A stretch of 64,000 bases of DNA from an uncultured Eubacteriales bacterium (GCA_902800625.1 CADCFG010000019.1:22848-86847); one strand, 5' to 3'; positions 40,139 to 48,944 are shown, numbered from the stretch's first letter. The notes: generated from the sequence alone by a model not told the origin. Program-made: numbers and translations.

Positions 40139-42496
40139 ATGTACGAAAGTGAACAACTCACCCTGCCCACCGGGACGCCTGAAAACCTGACCGACCTCTC
40201 CGGGCTGACGGAGGCCGAGGCGGCGCGGCGGCTGGCCGCGGGCCAGGGCAACGCGACGCCGAAGGACGACGGGCGCACGCCGCTCGAGATCGTGGCGAAG
40301 AACCTGTTCACGTGGTTCAACCTTTTGAACGTGCTGCTGGCGCTGGCCCTGGCGCTGGTGGGGGCGTGGCGGAACATGCTGTTCATGGGCGTGGTGGTGT
40401 CCAACACGCTGATCGGCACCATACAGGAGCTGCGCGCCCGAAAGACCGTGGCGGAGCTGAAGCTGCTGGCCCAGACCCCGGCCACGGTGCTGCGGGAAGG
40501 GAGCCGGAAGCGCGTCTCCCCGGACGCCCTGGTGCAGGGCGACCTGGTGGTGCTGCGCGCCGGGGACCAAGTGCCCGCGGACGCCGTGGTGCGCGAGGGC
40601 GGCGGCAGTGCCGACGAGAGCCTGCTCACCGGCGAGAGCGACCCCGTGTCCAAGGCCGGGGGCGACTGGCTGTACAGCGGCAGCGCCGTGGTTTCCGGCA
40701 GCTTCACCGCCCAGCTGGTGCACGTGGGCGAGGCCAGCTATGCCAACCGCCTCACCCGCCAGGCCCGGAAGATCAAGCAGCCCAAATCGGCGCTGATGGC
40801 CGATTTGAACAAACTGGTGCGCTTCGTGTCCATCGCGCTGATCCCCATCGGGCTGATGCTGCTGGGCAAACAGCTGTGGATGCAGCACATTCCCGTCCGG
40901 GAGGCCGTGCCCGGCGCGGTGGCCGCCATGGTGGGCATGATTCCCGAGGGCCTGATCCTGCTGACCAGCGTGGCGCTGGCAGTGGGCGTCGTTCGGCTGG
41001 GCAGGCGCAAGACGCTGGTGCAGGAGCTGTACGGCATCGAGACGCTGGCCCGGGTGGACGTGCTGTGCCTGGACAAGACCGGCACCATCACCACCGGCGA
41101 TATGTCCCTGGAGCGCATCATCCCCCTGGGGGACGCCGACGAGGGCGAGTGCCGCGCGGCGCTGGCCCGCTTCCTGGGCGCAGACGAGCGGCTGAGCCCC
41201 ACGATGCGTGCCCTGGCGTCCGCCGTGACCCCGGCGGACGAGGCCCCCGCGGCCTCGCTGCCCTTCGATTCCGCCACCAAGCGCTCGGCCTACACGTTCA
41301 GCGACGGCGCCACCTGGGTGCTCGGTGCGCCCTCCTTCGTGCTGCCGGAGGACGAAATCTGGCAGGCTCCCGCCCGGCAGGCCGCTCAGGAGGGCCTGCG
41401 GGTGCTCATACTGTGCCAGTGCGACGGCGCCATCGAGGGAGACATCCTGCCGCCCGTCGCCCGACCGCTGTGCCTGCTGGCCCTCAGCGACACGCTGCGC
41501 CCCAACGCCGAACAGACCCTGCGCTACTTCGCCGGGCAGGGCGTCCAGGTGAAGCTGATCAGCGGCGACGACCCCCGCACTGTGTCGGCCATCGCCGAAC
41601 GGGTGGGCCTTGAAAACGCGGACAAGTGGGTGGACGTGGCGACGCTGAAGGACGAGGAGCTGGCCGGAGCCGCCGAAAAGTGCGCGGTGCTGGGCCGGGT
41701 GACGCCCCAGCGCAAGCGGACGCTGGTGGAGGCGCTGAAGGCCGCGGGACACACCGTGGCCATGACCGGCGACGGCGTGAACGACATCCCCGCGCTGAAG
41801 GCGGCGGACTGCTCCGTGGCCATGCCGGGGGGCTCGGACGCAGCCCGGCACGCGGCCCAGCTGCTGCTGCTGGACGCCGACTTCGCCGCCCTGCCCGCCG
41901 TGGTGGACGAGGGCCGGCGGGTCATCAACAACATCGCCCGGGCAGCCTCGCTGTTCCTGGTGAAGACGCTGTACTCCTTCGCGCTGGCGCTGCTGGTGCT
42001 GTTCCTGCCCACCCGCTACCCGTTCCAGCCGATCCAGCTGACGCTGATCTCCTCGCTGACCATCGGCGCGCCGTCGTTCTTCCTGGCCCTGGAGCCCAAT
42101 CGCGAACGCGTGCGGGGCAACTTCCTGCGCACGGTGCTCACCCGAGCCATCCCCGGGGCGCTGGCGGTGACGGTCTGCGCGCTGGCCGCCTGCTTCCTGG
42201 AAAAGCTGGGCTGGAGCCGTGAGGCCTGCTCCACGCTGGCCACCCTCTCCGCCGCCGCGGCGGGGCTGGTGACGCTGCTGGTCACCTGCCTGCCCTTCAC
42301 CCGCCTGCGCGCGCTGGTATTCGCCGCCATGTGTGCCGGCATGGCCCTGGCCGTCACGCTGGTACCCGGCGTGTTCTATCTCGTCCCTCTCACTGGCCAG
42401 CAGTGGCTGACCCAGCTGGGCCTCGCCTGCGCCGCCGCGACGATCATACTGGTGGCGCGAAGGATCGTGGCAAAGAGAGACACGGCGCGCGCTTAG
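40139..42496 (+). CDS. P-type cation-transporting ATPase (CtpE/Ca2+-type group)
   Basis: 785 residues. Landmarks in order: LTGESDP (about 163), MIPEGLILL in helix 4 (about 265), CLDKTGTIT with the phosphorylated aspartate (about 310), TGDGVNDIPALK (about 543), then a C-terminal helix bundle. Lacks N-terminal heavy-metal domains and CPC motif, so not a copper or cadmium pump. The MIPEGL helix and size resemble the CtpE-like group implicated in Ca2+ transport; Mg2+ or Mn2+ cannot be excluded. Confidence 0.92.
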   Translation: MYESEQLTLPTGTPENLTDLSGLTEAEAARRLAAGQGNATPKDDGRTPLEIVAKNLFTWFNLLNVLLALALALVGAWRNMLFMGVVVSNTLIGTIQELRARKTVAELKLLAQTPATVLREGSRKRVSPDALVQGDLVVLRAGDQVPADAVVREGGGSADESLLTGESDPVSKAGGDWLYSGSAVVSGSFTAQLVHVGEASYANRLTRQARKIKQPKSALMADLNKLVRFVSIALIPIGLMLLGKQLWMQHIPVREAVPGAVAAMVGMIPEGLILLTSVALAVGVVRLGRRKTLVQELYGIETLARVDVLCLDKTGTITTGDMSLERIIPLGDADEGECRAALARFLGADERLSPTMRALASAVTPADEAPAASLPFDSATKRSAYTFSDGATWVLGAPSFVLPEDEIWQAPARQAAQEGLRVLILCQCDGAIEGDILPPVARPLCLLALSDTLRPNAEQTLRYFAGQGVQVKLISGDDPRTVSAIAERVGLENADKWVDVATLKDEELAGAAEKCAVLGRVTPQRKRTLVEALKAAGHTVAMTGDGVNDIPALKAADCSVAMPGGSDAARHAAQLLLLDADFAALPAVVDEGRRVINNIARAASLFLVKTLYSFALALLVLFLPTRYPFQPIQLTLISSLTIGAPSFFLALEPNRERVRGNFLRTVLTRAIPGALAVTVCALAACFLEKLGWSREACSTLATLSAAAAGLVTLLVTCLPFTRLRALVFAAMCAGMALAVTLVPGVFYLVPLTGQQWLTQLGLACAAATIILVARRIVAKRDTARA

Positions 42497-42505
42497 CAGC
42501 AATGC

Positions 42506-42552
42506 AAACGGCACCCCTTCACGCGCAAAGCGTTGAAAGGGTGCCGTTTTTT
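42506..42552 (+). terminator. Terminator of the P-type ATPase gene
   Basis: AAACGGCACCC / GGGTGCCGTTT with six T at the end. Confidence 0.85.
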
Positions 42553-42559
42553 GGGCTCA

Positions 42560-42725
42560 TCACGGAAAAGCCGTGGGAAGGGCACTCCTCCGCCCCTTCG
42601 GGGCATCTCCCTCAAGGGAAGAGGCTTTTGGGGGCCGGGAAAGCCCGTCTTTACAGCTAAATGGCTCCCGTTCAGGCTCCCCTTTGAGGGAACTGGCCGG
42701 CGCAGGCCGAACCAAGGGGGTGAGG
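42560..42725. repeat. Intergenic palindromic repeat
   Basis: TCTCCCTCAAGGGA (42606-42619) faces CTCCCCTTTGAGGGA (42677-42691) with GC-rich surroundings. It looks like the dispersed intergenic units common in gut Clostridia. The short plus-strand frames across it lack ribosome sites. Confidence 0.5.
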
Positions 42726-42730
42726 CGCAG

Positions 42731-43111
42731 TCAGCCGTCTGAGCCGGTCAGATAGGCCCGCTTTTTTCGCTCGTCCTCCGCCTCCAGGGAGGAGGAATTG
42801 TGGATCCCGCCCAGGAATTCGATGTGATGTCGGAACTCATGGCGCAGTATGCCCCGCAGGATCTCCCGGGCGGCGGGCACATCCGCCTGCGGGTAGAGCC
42901 TGTCGAAGGAGCCCTTGAACATCACGATCTGCCGCAGGCCGTAACAGACCTGGTACTGGCCCAGCGTGTACAGGTCGCCGTCCCGCGCGTAATCCGGGAT
43001 CACCAGCGCCTCGGACAGGATCACCCCGCCGGTGAGCCCCCGGAAGAATGCCTCCGGCAGCTCGTCCAGCAGATCCGAGACGATCGCCCTGTATTCCTCC
43101 GTGCTGATCAT
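42731..43111 (-). CDS. Zincin-like metallopeptidase family protein
   Basis: 126 residues. HEFRHHIEFLGG (about 95-106) is the HExxH zinc site followed by a downstream acidic stretch; YQVCYGLRQIVMFKGSFDRL precedes it. It resembles the small possibly Zn-dependent peptidases of the DUF1025 type; its target is unknown. ATG 43111 overlaps the stop of a 32-codon frame (ATGA). Confidence 0.78.
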   Translation of the reverse strand: MISTEEYRAIVSDLLDELPEAFFRGLTGGVILSEALVIPDYARDGDLYTLGQYQVCYGLRQIVMFKGSFDRLYPQADVPAAREILRGILRHEFRHHIEFLGGIHNSSSLEAEDERKKRAYLTGSDG

Positions 43112-43206
43112 GGCTGTTCCTGCGGATCCACCCCGACGGTCGCCGTCTCCGCCCTGTGGATCGCCTCGCCCACATCCTTGGCCAGCGCGCAAATCCAACG
43201 CTTCAT
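43108..43206 (-). CDS. 32-residue small protein coupled to the metallopeptidase
   Basis: ATG 43206 has CGGAGGA upstream; the frame reads MKRWICALAKDVGEAIHRAE and stops at a TGA that overlaps the peptidase start. Amphipathic and basic at the N-terminus. It may be a real small protein or a translational leader. Confidence 0.5.
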   Translation of the reverse strand: MKRWICALAKDVGEAIHRAETATVGVDPQEQP

Positions 43207-43457
43207 GGTCATTCCTCCGTTTCGATGGGTCGATATGCCCTGCGGCCTCCTGCCGCGCCCGCGCCCATGGTCGGCTCGCGTTCGCCGATGGCGCCAGCAG
43301 CAGGCAGAGCATCCGTTTCATGGTTCTGATTGCCACTCTGTTATCCGTATGAGGGATGCCCTCTCTATCATAACACAAATCGCAGGCTGTGGAACCACAC
43401 AGGCCCGAAAGTTTTGCGAAAAATCCGTCCCGAGGAATATCCCCTGCCTCCCGGGCT
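43207..43457. other. Divergent intergenic region
   Basis: Between the small-protein start and the deacetylase promoter. A possible MKRMLCLLLAPSANA frame (ATG 43321, minus) has no ribosome site and runs into the peptidase frame; I do not call it. Nothing else recognised. Confidence 0.5.
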
Positions 43458-43485
43458 TTGCAGGGGGCGGGCAATCTGGTATAAT
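43458..43485 (+). promoter_or_regulatory. Promoter of the deacetylase gene
   Basis: TTGCAG (43458-43463), 16-base spacer, TATAAT (43480-43485). Confidence 0.6.
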
Positions 43486-43552
43486 ACATGTACGGGCGTT
43501 TGCGGGAAGAGGCTCCCCTCCCGGAAGAATCGACGAACAGGAGGACATCGGC

Positions 43553-44353
43553 ATGAACAAGGTCTACTGCTGCTTTCCCGGCGGAAAGCACAAGGCGCTG
43601 ACGATGAGCTACGACGACGGGCGGACCCAGGACCGCCGCCTGGTGGCGCTTTTCAACCAATACGGCATCAAGGGCACGTTCCACCTGAACAGCGGCTTCC
43701 TGGGGGACGAGCGCCACGTGCGGCCCGACGAAGTGGCGGCGCTGTACGCGGGCCACGAGGTGGCCTGCCACACGGTGAGCCACCCCACCATCGCGCGCTG
43801 CCCGCTGCCGTCAGTGGCCCGGGAGGTACTGGACGACCGGGCGGCGCTGGAGGCGCTGGTGGGCTACCCGGTGCGCGGCATGAGCTATCCCAACGGCTCG
43901 GTGAACGCCGGGATCGAGGCCATGCTGCCCGCCTGCGGAATCCGCTATTCCCGGGTGGTGGGCAACAGCGAGGGCTTTACCCTGCCGGAAAACCCCTGGC
44001 GCTGGCAGGCGACCTGCCACCACCGCCATCATCTGATGGAGCTGGGCGAACAGTTCCGGGCGCTGTACAAGCGGCAATACCTGTACCTGATGTACGTGTG
44101 GGGCCACAGCTACGAGTTCGACGAGGGAGACGGATGGGCGCAGATCGAAGCGTTCTGCCGCGCCATGGGCGGCCGGGAGGACACCTGGTACTGCACCAAC
44201 ATCGCCCTGATGGACTGCCTGGACGACTTCGACCGGCTCTGCTTCGCGGCGGACAATTCCTTCGTGTTCAACCCGAACGCCCGGGACTGCTGGCTGCGGG
44301 TGAACGACGGCGAGCCGGTGCGCGTGCCCGCGGGCGAAACGGTGAAGCTGTAG
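43553..44353 (+). CDS. Polysaccharide deacetylase (NodB-type)
   Basis: 266 residues. ALTMSYDDGRTQD (about 14-26) is motif 1 with the paired aspartates, HTVSHPTI (about 73) motif 2 with two metal histidines and MSYPNGSVN (about 110) motif 3. CAGGAGG precedes the ATG. It lacks a signal peptide, so it probably removes acetyl groups from oligosaccharides in the cytoplasm, which fits the cytoplasmic xylanase downstream. Confidence 0.9.
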   Translation: MNKVYCCFPGGKHKALTMSYDDGRTQDRRLVALFNQYGIKGTFHLNSGFLGDERHVRPDEVAALYAGHEVACHTVSHPTIARCPLPSVAREVLDDRAALEALVGYPVRGMSYPNGSVNAGIEAMLPACGIRYSRVVGNSEGFTLPENPWRWQATCHHRHHLMELGEQFRALYKRQYLYLMYVWGHSYEFDEGDGWAQIEAFCRAMGGREDTWYCTNIALMDCLDDFDRLCFAADNSFVFNPNARDCWLRVNDGEPVRVPAGETVKL

Positions 44354-44502
44354 CCTGCGCCGGTCCAAGGGCGCGCGCATTGGAGCCGGGTCCCCTGCCG
44401 GGGCGGCCGGTTCGCCTCCCCTGCGCCCTCCGGCCAGATTCGCAAGATTTGGCAAGCATTTTTGCTGTAACGGCGTAGCCCGTTTCCATCGAAGCTGGGA
44501 AA

Positions 44503-44688
44503 ATGAGCATGGAGGCGGGCTCCGCCGCGCCCGTCCGGGACGCCTTTGAAGCGGTTGCCGCGAAGGCGGATTCCCTCGACACGATCTTCAACAGCGCCGG
44601 GACCCTGCCCGACCTGTTTGAGGCGCGCCGCCGCGTGAAGGACGGCGCCTTGTTCATCACCTATGCCGGGGAAGCCTATCCCTGGTGA
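44503..44688 (+). CDS. Small protein of unknown function (61 residues)
   Basis: MSMEAGSAAPVRDAFEAVAA then TLPDLFEARRRVKDGALFIT. Third codon positions are GC-rich as in real genes of this genome, but the ribosome site is weak and I do not recognise the family. It ends 18 bases before the xylanase start. It could be a small protein or the tail of a decayed gene. Confidence 0.45.
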   Translation: MSMEAGSAAPVRDAFEAVAAKADSLDTIFNSAGTLPDLFEARRRVKDGALFITYAGEAYPW

Positions 44689-44706
44689 GAAAGGAAGGAA
44701 AAAACC

Positions 44707-45921
44707 ATGTCCTACGAGCATCGCCAGGCATCCGCCGTCCTGCGCGTGGTGGATGCCGCGGGCCAGCCCGTCGCGGGCCGCAAACTCCGCTTCGACCAGA
44801 CCTCCCACGACTTCCTGTTCGGCTCCGGCGCCTTCGACGCCATCCCCCGGACCAACGAGCACAAGGACGATCCCTTCTTCAGGGATCGCATGGACAAGTG
44901 GCTGCGCCTGTTCAACTACGGCACCATGTCCTTCTACTGGGGGCGCTATGAGCCCGAGGAGGGAAAGCCGGAGTACGCCAGCCGCATGAACGCCTCCCGC
45001 TTCCTGGTGGAGCACGGCAAGACCGTGAAGGGCCACCCGCTGTGCTGGCACACCGCCTGCGCGGACTGGCTGATGCAGTATGACGACAAGACCATCCTGG
45101 ACAAGCAGCTTCAGCGCATCCACCGGGACGTGGCCGCCTTCGCGGGCGTCATCGACATCTGGGATGTGATCAACGAGGTGGTCATCATGCCGGTGTTCGA
45201 CCGGTACGACAACGCCATCACCCGCGTCTGCAAGCGCTACGGCCGCGTCCAGCTGGTGAAGGAGGTATTCGACGCGGCGAAGGCGGCCAACCCGAAGGCG
45301 CTTTTGCTGATCAACGACTTTAACCTCTCCGACAAGTACGCCCAACTGATCGCCGACTGCCTGGACGCCGGCGCGTCCATCGGCGCCATCGGGCTTCAGA
45401 CCCACCAGCACCAGGGCTACATGGGCGCCCAGAAGCTGGGCGAGGTTTTGAGGCGCTTCGAGGGCTTCGGCCTGCCCATGCACTTCACGGAGAACACCCT
45501 CGTCTCCGGCCACCTGATGCCGCCCCACATCGTGGATTTGAACGACTACCAGATCCCCGAATGGCCCAGCACCCCGGAGGGCGAGGAACGCCAGGCCCGG
45601 GAGTGGGAGGAGATGTACCGCATCCTGTTTGGCCACCCGCTGGTTGGGGCCGTCACCGGCTGGGACTTTGCCGACGGCGCCTGGCTGGGCGCGCCCAGCG
45701 GCGTGATCGCCAAAGACAACCGGGAAAAGCCCGCCTATCACGCGCTGCAGCGGCTGATCCACGGCGAATGGGAGACCCACGGCGAGATCACCACCGACGC
45801 AAGCGGCTGCGCCCGGATCACCGGCTTCAAGGGCGGCTACGCCCTCTCAGACGGCGAGCGCGCCGCCGGGTTCCGGCTGGACGGCGCTTCTAACGCCATT
45901 GATATCGTGCTGGCGCGGTAA
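44707..45921 (+). CDS. Endo-1,4-beta-xylanase, GH10, cytoplasmic
   Basis: 404 residues. An N-terminal beta module (about 1-45, RQASAVLRVVDAAGQPVAGR) precedes the barrel; GHPLCWHTACADWL (about 103), DIWDVINEVV (acid/base Glu about 158) and MHFTENTL (nucleophile Glu about 262, usually TELD) mark the GH10 active site. WDFADGAWLG near 318 is the late aromatic motif. A C-terminal beta piece follows. No signal peptide, so it acts on imported xylo-oligosaccharides. Confidence 0.93.
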   Translation: MSYEHRQASAVLRVVDAAGQPVAGRKLRFDQTSHDFLFGSGAFDAIPRTNEHKDDPFFRDRMDKWLRLFNYGTMSFYWGRYEPEEGKPEYASRMNASRFLVEHGKTVKGHPLCWHTACADWLMQYDDKTILDKQLQRIHRDVAAFAGVIDIWDVINEVVIMPVFDRYDNAITRVCKRYGRVQLVKEVFDAAKAANPKALLLINDFNLSDKYAQLIADCLDAGASIGAIGLQTHQHQGYMGAQKLGEVLRRFEGFGLPMHFTENTLVSGHLMPPHIVDLNDYQIPEWPSTPEGEERQAREWEEMYRILFGHPLVGAVTGWDFADGAWLGAPSGVIAKDNREKPAYHALQRLIHGEWETHGEITTDASGCARITGFKGGYALSDGERAAGFRLDGASNAIDIVLAR

Positions 45922-45926
45922 TCCAC

Positions 45927-45965
45927 ACGGGGCATATCCAATGAGGATATGCCCCGTTTCCTTTC
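45927..45965 (+). terminator. Terminator of the xylanase gene
   Basis: ACGGGGCATATCC / GGATATGCCCCGT, then TTTCCTTT. Confidence 0.85.
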
Positions 45966-46082
45966 GCCGGAGGATGCGCCCGCCCGGGCGCCGGTATTCA
46001 ATGACGGTCCACCGCCGATCCGTCCCATGGGCGGCATGGCCTGCCCCGGCGGCGCTTGGGTACGCACAGGGGCGGACGGACA

Positions 46083-46116
46083 AAGGGGCTGTCTCCAATT
46101 CTGGAGACAGCCCCTT
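46083..46116. repeat. GGGGCTGTCTC-type hairpin
   Basis: AAGGGGCTGTCTCCA / TGGAGACAGCCCCTT, perfect 15-bp stem with a 4-base loop, between convergent genes. Same core as at 38788 and 54258 with a different, still paired, inner stem. Confidence 0.7.
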
Positions 46117-46160
46117 CATGATCCCGGTTCCCCAAAGACCCGCGCCGTGCGGGGCAGCGG

Positions 46161-46877
46161 TCACTGGAGGATCCGGTAGTGGCCCTCTTCGGGATGGTAG
46201 ATGGGTTCGTCCAGCGGAATGCCGATATAGGCAGTTCCGTAAGCTCCGCAGCTACTTCCCGTTCTGTCTGGTTCACGCGGCAGGCCAGAAACAGTTGTTG
46301 TTAGTCCGCCGGCTGTCTCTTCGTAGATGGCTTGCGTATCGCCTTGCAGCTTTGCAAGCCTGATTCTCTTTATATGCGCTTGATAATCATCCTGTGTGAA
46401 GAAATACCTTCCGCAGCCTTGGCATATGCATACGAGTTTTCGTTCAGTGGTCTGCGTCCAGGCTTCCTGGTCCACATCCCACCTCTGCGCATCTTGGGAC
46501 ACGGTGTAGCCATGCGTTTCCGCCCACTGGCAGGCATAGGTCCCCTTCTTCGCGACGACCACCACGCTGTCGACCCCGTCGAACGGGTCCCCGTCGATCG
46601 CCGTGACGCTGGCCGGAAGCTGGATCATCCGCAGGCCGCTGCCCACGAAGGCCCGCGCGCCGATCCGCGTCACGCCCTCCGGGACCACCACGTTGCGGAC
46701 GTCCTGGTCGTTGTAGAAGGCCTCGGTTTCGATGCTCTTCAGCGCCTTCGGCAGCGTCAGCGTTCTGTACTCGGCCACCGCGCCGACAGACAGCGCCAGC
46801 GCCAGGGACAGCGCCAGGAGTCCAATCACAATATGTCGCGCGAGGCGCTTCCCAGCCATCAACATTGGATGCTTCAT
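46161..46877 (-). CDS. Secreted BspA-like leucine-rich repeat protein
   Basis: 238 residues from ATG 46877 (AAGGGAG upstream; ATG 46901 is an alternative). A signal peptide/anchor (ARHIVIGLLALSLALALSVG) is followed by LRR_5-type repeats (ALKSIETEAFYNDQDVRNVV, VPEGVTRIGARAF) to about residue 115. The tail has CICQGCGRYFFTQDDYQAHI (about 155-174), which resembles half of a zinc finger and is unusual in a secreted protein. Confidence 0.8.
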   Translation of the reverse strand: MKHPMLMAGKRLARHIVIGLLALSLALALSVGAVAEYRTLTLPKALKSIETEAFYNDQDVRNVVVPEGVTRIGARAFVGSGLRMIQLPASVTAIDGDPFDGVDSVVVVAKKGTYACQWAETHGYTVSQDAQRWDVDQEAWTQTTERKLVCICQGCGRYFFTQDDYQAHIKRIRLAKLQGDTQAIYEETAGGLTTTVSGLPREPDRTGSSCGAYGTAYIGIPLDEPIYHPEEGHYRILQ

Positions 46878-46919
46878 GGCGATTGATACTCCCTTCTCCA
46901 TTTTTCGTCCACCCATTTT

Positions 46920-46948
46920 ATTATATTGGATGCGCCACAAAAAGTCAA
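46920..46948 (-). promoter_or_regulatory. Promoter of the LRR protein gene
   Basis: Minus strand TTGACT (46943-46948), 17-base spacer, TATAAT (46920-46925). One of the best promoter matches in the window. Confidence 0.8.
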
Positions 46949-46982
46949 CATATGCGATGCATATCCAGGGAAACATCATTTG

Positions 46983-47063
46983 CCGAGAAGGGGAACGGCC
47001 TCTTCCGACCTCGCTTCGCTCGGCCACCTTCCCCTAAAGGGAAAGGCCTTGGCCCGACCGGCC
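46983..47063. repeat. Intergenic repeat with CCTTCCCC palindrome
   Basis: CCTCGCTTCGCTCGGCCACC followed by TTCCCCTAAAGGGAA. Similar words occur at 10720-10765, suggesting one dispersed family. Confidence 0.45.
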
Positions 47064-47064
47064 G

Positions 47065-47883
47065 TCAGGGGCCCTCGTGCAGCGGCGGCAGCTCGTGTAT
47101 ATCATAGGTATCGTAGTAGATATCATAGGCCGTCTCCACGTCTCCCGACAGCTCGATCAGCGCTCCCGCCTGGAACATGGCCGACAGTGTGCCGCTGGGC
47201 GCGTGCCATGCGGCGTTGCTGACGACTTCCACATCGCTCTCCCGCAGGATCGCCTCCGCGCCGAACAGCAGCACCCCGGTGGCGATGTGATAATCGCTGG
47301 AGATGATCGCCACCTGTTTGACCTGCGGGCACCGCTCCGTCAGGAGATCGAAGGTATAGATCGCGTTCTGGGCCGTCGTCAGGGAACGGTCTTCGACGAC
47401 CAGGCGCGAGGGATCCACGCCCTGCGATTCCAGCCATTCCGTCATTCGGCCCGCCTCCGTGGCCGTCGGGTCGTCAGTTGCCGTCCCGCCGCCCGTGCAG
47501 GCGATGACCGCGCGCGGATACTTTTCCGACGCCGCCAGCAGCACCTTCAAACGCTCCACCAGCTCTTCGCGCATCGTTCCATCCGGGTTCAGCTGGAAGC
47601 CAAGCGCGACCAGGCACAGCGTGTCGTCATCCGGCAGGTCGTCCGGCAGCTCCCCGTTGACCGCGACCGGCGCTTCCCAAAGATCCATGATGCGCGACCA
47701 CTTCTCTCCAAGGTCCGGGTCCAGCGAGGCCAGGGCCGACAGAGCCTGCTCGTCCCGCGTTCCCGAAGCCGCATAGGACACCACGGCCCGCTCGATCTGG
47801 GACTGGGCCTCCTCGGCCGCGGCGGGAAGCGCCGCAACGGCCAGGCACAGCAAAATGATGAATCCAAGCCTTCTGATCTTCAT
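47065..47883 (-). CDS. Secreted YdcF/DUF218-family protein
   Basis: 272 residues from ATG 47883 with GGAGG upstream. Signal peptide 1-23 (FIILLCLAVAALPAAA). The DUF218 domain spans about 85-240: LVALGFQLNPDGTMREELVE, TGGGTAT, VVEDRSLTTAQNAIYTF and AIISSDYHIATG. The family includes SanA/ElyC, linked to envelope integrity. Probably co-transcribed with the preceding secreted protein. Confidence 0.87.
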   Translation of the reverse strand: MKIRRLGFIILLCLAVAALPAAAEEAQSQIERAVVSYAASGTRDEQALSALASLDPDLGEKWSRIMDLWEAPVAVNGELPDDLPDDDTLCLVALGFQLNPDGTMREELVERLKVLLAASEKYPRAVIACTGGGTATDDPTATEAGRMTEWLESQGVDPSRLVVEDRSLTTAQNAIYTFDLLTERCPQVKQVAIISSDYHIATGVLLFGAEAILRESDVEVVSNAAWHAPSGTLSAMFQAGALIELSGDVETAYDIYYDTYDIHELPPLHEGP

Positions 47884-47921
47884 GTTCTCATATCCTCCCT
47901 CCTGATGTCGTGCAGCCGCCC

Positions 47922-48851
47922 TCATCGCCCGCGCATGGCGTAGGCAAAGATTTCGTGAATCTCCTCCTCATAGCCCTCATAGAAGCCCAGTGGCATGCCC
48001 AGCACGACCTGCGCCCCGCGGTTGTAGCTGATCAGCAGGCGACCGCTGTCCCGGTCAAAGGAAAGCCCCTCGATCTCGCCCTGCATCGTCACGTCGTCGA
48101 ACGTCCGCTCCAGGGTGACCGTCGCGCACGTGCCGTCGGGGTCGGCCTGACAGCGGTAGAGATGGTCGCTCTCCCCGAGGTCCGCGGTGCCGTCGTCCGC
48201 CGTCAGGTATAAAAAGCCCTCGTGATAAGCCACGCCCTGGAGCCACTGGGGCGGGCACTGCAGGTGCACCTTCCCCAGGTAGGCGCCGTCCTCCAGGGCA
48301 TACTTGTACAGGTACCGCCCGGTCTCGCCGTCCGCCCAGGAGCACATCCAGATGATCCCGTGGTCCGGGTCCACCGCGATCCCGGAGACCTCCGTCTGGC
48401 CGCTGGACGGATCGAAGGCGTGGCAGCGCTTGAGTTCAAGCGTTTCTGCGTCATACACCGCGATGCGGATGTCCTGCGCCGCGCCGTCCGAGAAGTACTC
48501 CACGCCGGCGTACAGCTCCCCGCCGAAGACGTCGATGTCCCCGATGTGGTTGATGCTGCCGTCCATGCCGTCGAAGGGCGCTTCGTTCAGGTCGAGCAGG
48601 TTCCAGTCGCCGTCGTAGCGGGACAGCGTCGCGCTGCCGCTGACCCAGTATTCGCCGCCCTCCCAGGCGATGCCCTGGCGGCCGTCCACCCGCTGCGCCG
48701 AGACCAGCTCGTACGCGTACCGGGGCAGCAGGCCCGCCGCCTCGTCCTCCGGCCTGCCGGGAACCGTGACCGGCGCCGGCGCGGCCGCGTATCCGGGCGC
48801 GGCCATGGCGATCAATGCGAGCAGCATGACGCAAATGACCCTGGATTTCAT
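47922..48851 (-). CDS. Secreted beta-propeller-like protein
   Basis: 309 residues from ATG 48851 with GAGGAGG upstream. Signal peptide 1-23 (SRVICVMLLALIAMAAPGYA). The rest repeats short beta segments such as GIAWEGGEYWVSGSATLSRY, IGDIDVFGGELYAGVEYF, GIAVDPDHGIIWMCSW and GVAYHEGFLYLTADD, giving five or six blades of a propeller. Likely binds a ligand or acts as an extracellular lactonase-like protein; not identified further. Confidence 0.75.
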   Translation of the reverse strand: MKSRVICVMLLALIAMAAPGYAAAPAPVTVPGRPEDEAAGLLPRYAYELVSAQRVDGRQGIAWEGGEYWVSGSATLSRYDGDWNLLDLNEAPFDGMDGSINHIGDIDVFGGELYAGVEYFSDGAAQDIRIAVYDAETLELKRCHAFDPSSGQTEVSGIAVDPDHGIIWMCSWADGETGRYLYKYALEDGAYLGKVHLQCPPQWLQGVAYHEGFLYLTADDGTADLGESDHLYRCQADPDGTCATVTLERTFDDVTMQGEIEGLSFDRDSGRLLISYNRGAQVVLGMPLGFYEGYEEEIHEIFAYAMRGR

Positions 48852-48944
48852 CGTTGGACCCCTCCTCACGGATTGCATGCTGCCCCGATGGGGCTTCATG
48901 CGCGTATTGTATCACAGGCATCATCCCTGATCCGGAATGACAAA

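Noticed and set aside
39881..42514. 877-codon minus-strand frame opposite the P-type ATPase
   Set aside because: Same shadow effect; the plus strand has all P-type motifs in order.
43207..43321. Frame beginning MKRMLCLLLAPSANA that stays open into the metallopeptidase
   Set aside because: No ribosome site; the strong site belongs to the 32-codon frame in another phase.
45949..46179. 76-codon plus-strand frame after the xylanase
   Set aside because: Begins inside the terminator and passes through the GGGGCTGTCTC hairpin; no domain.
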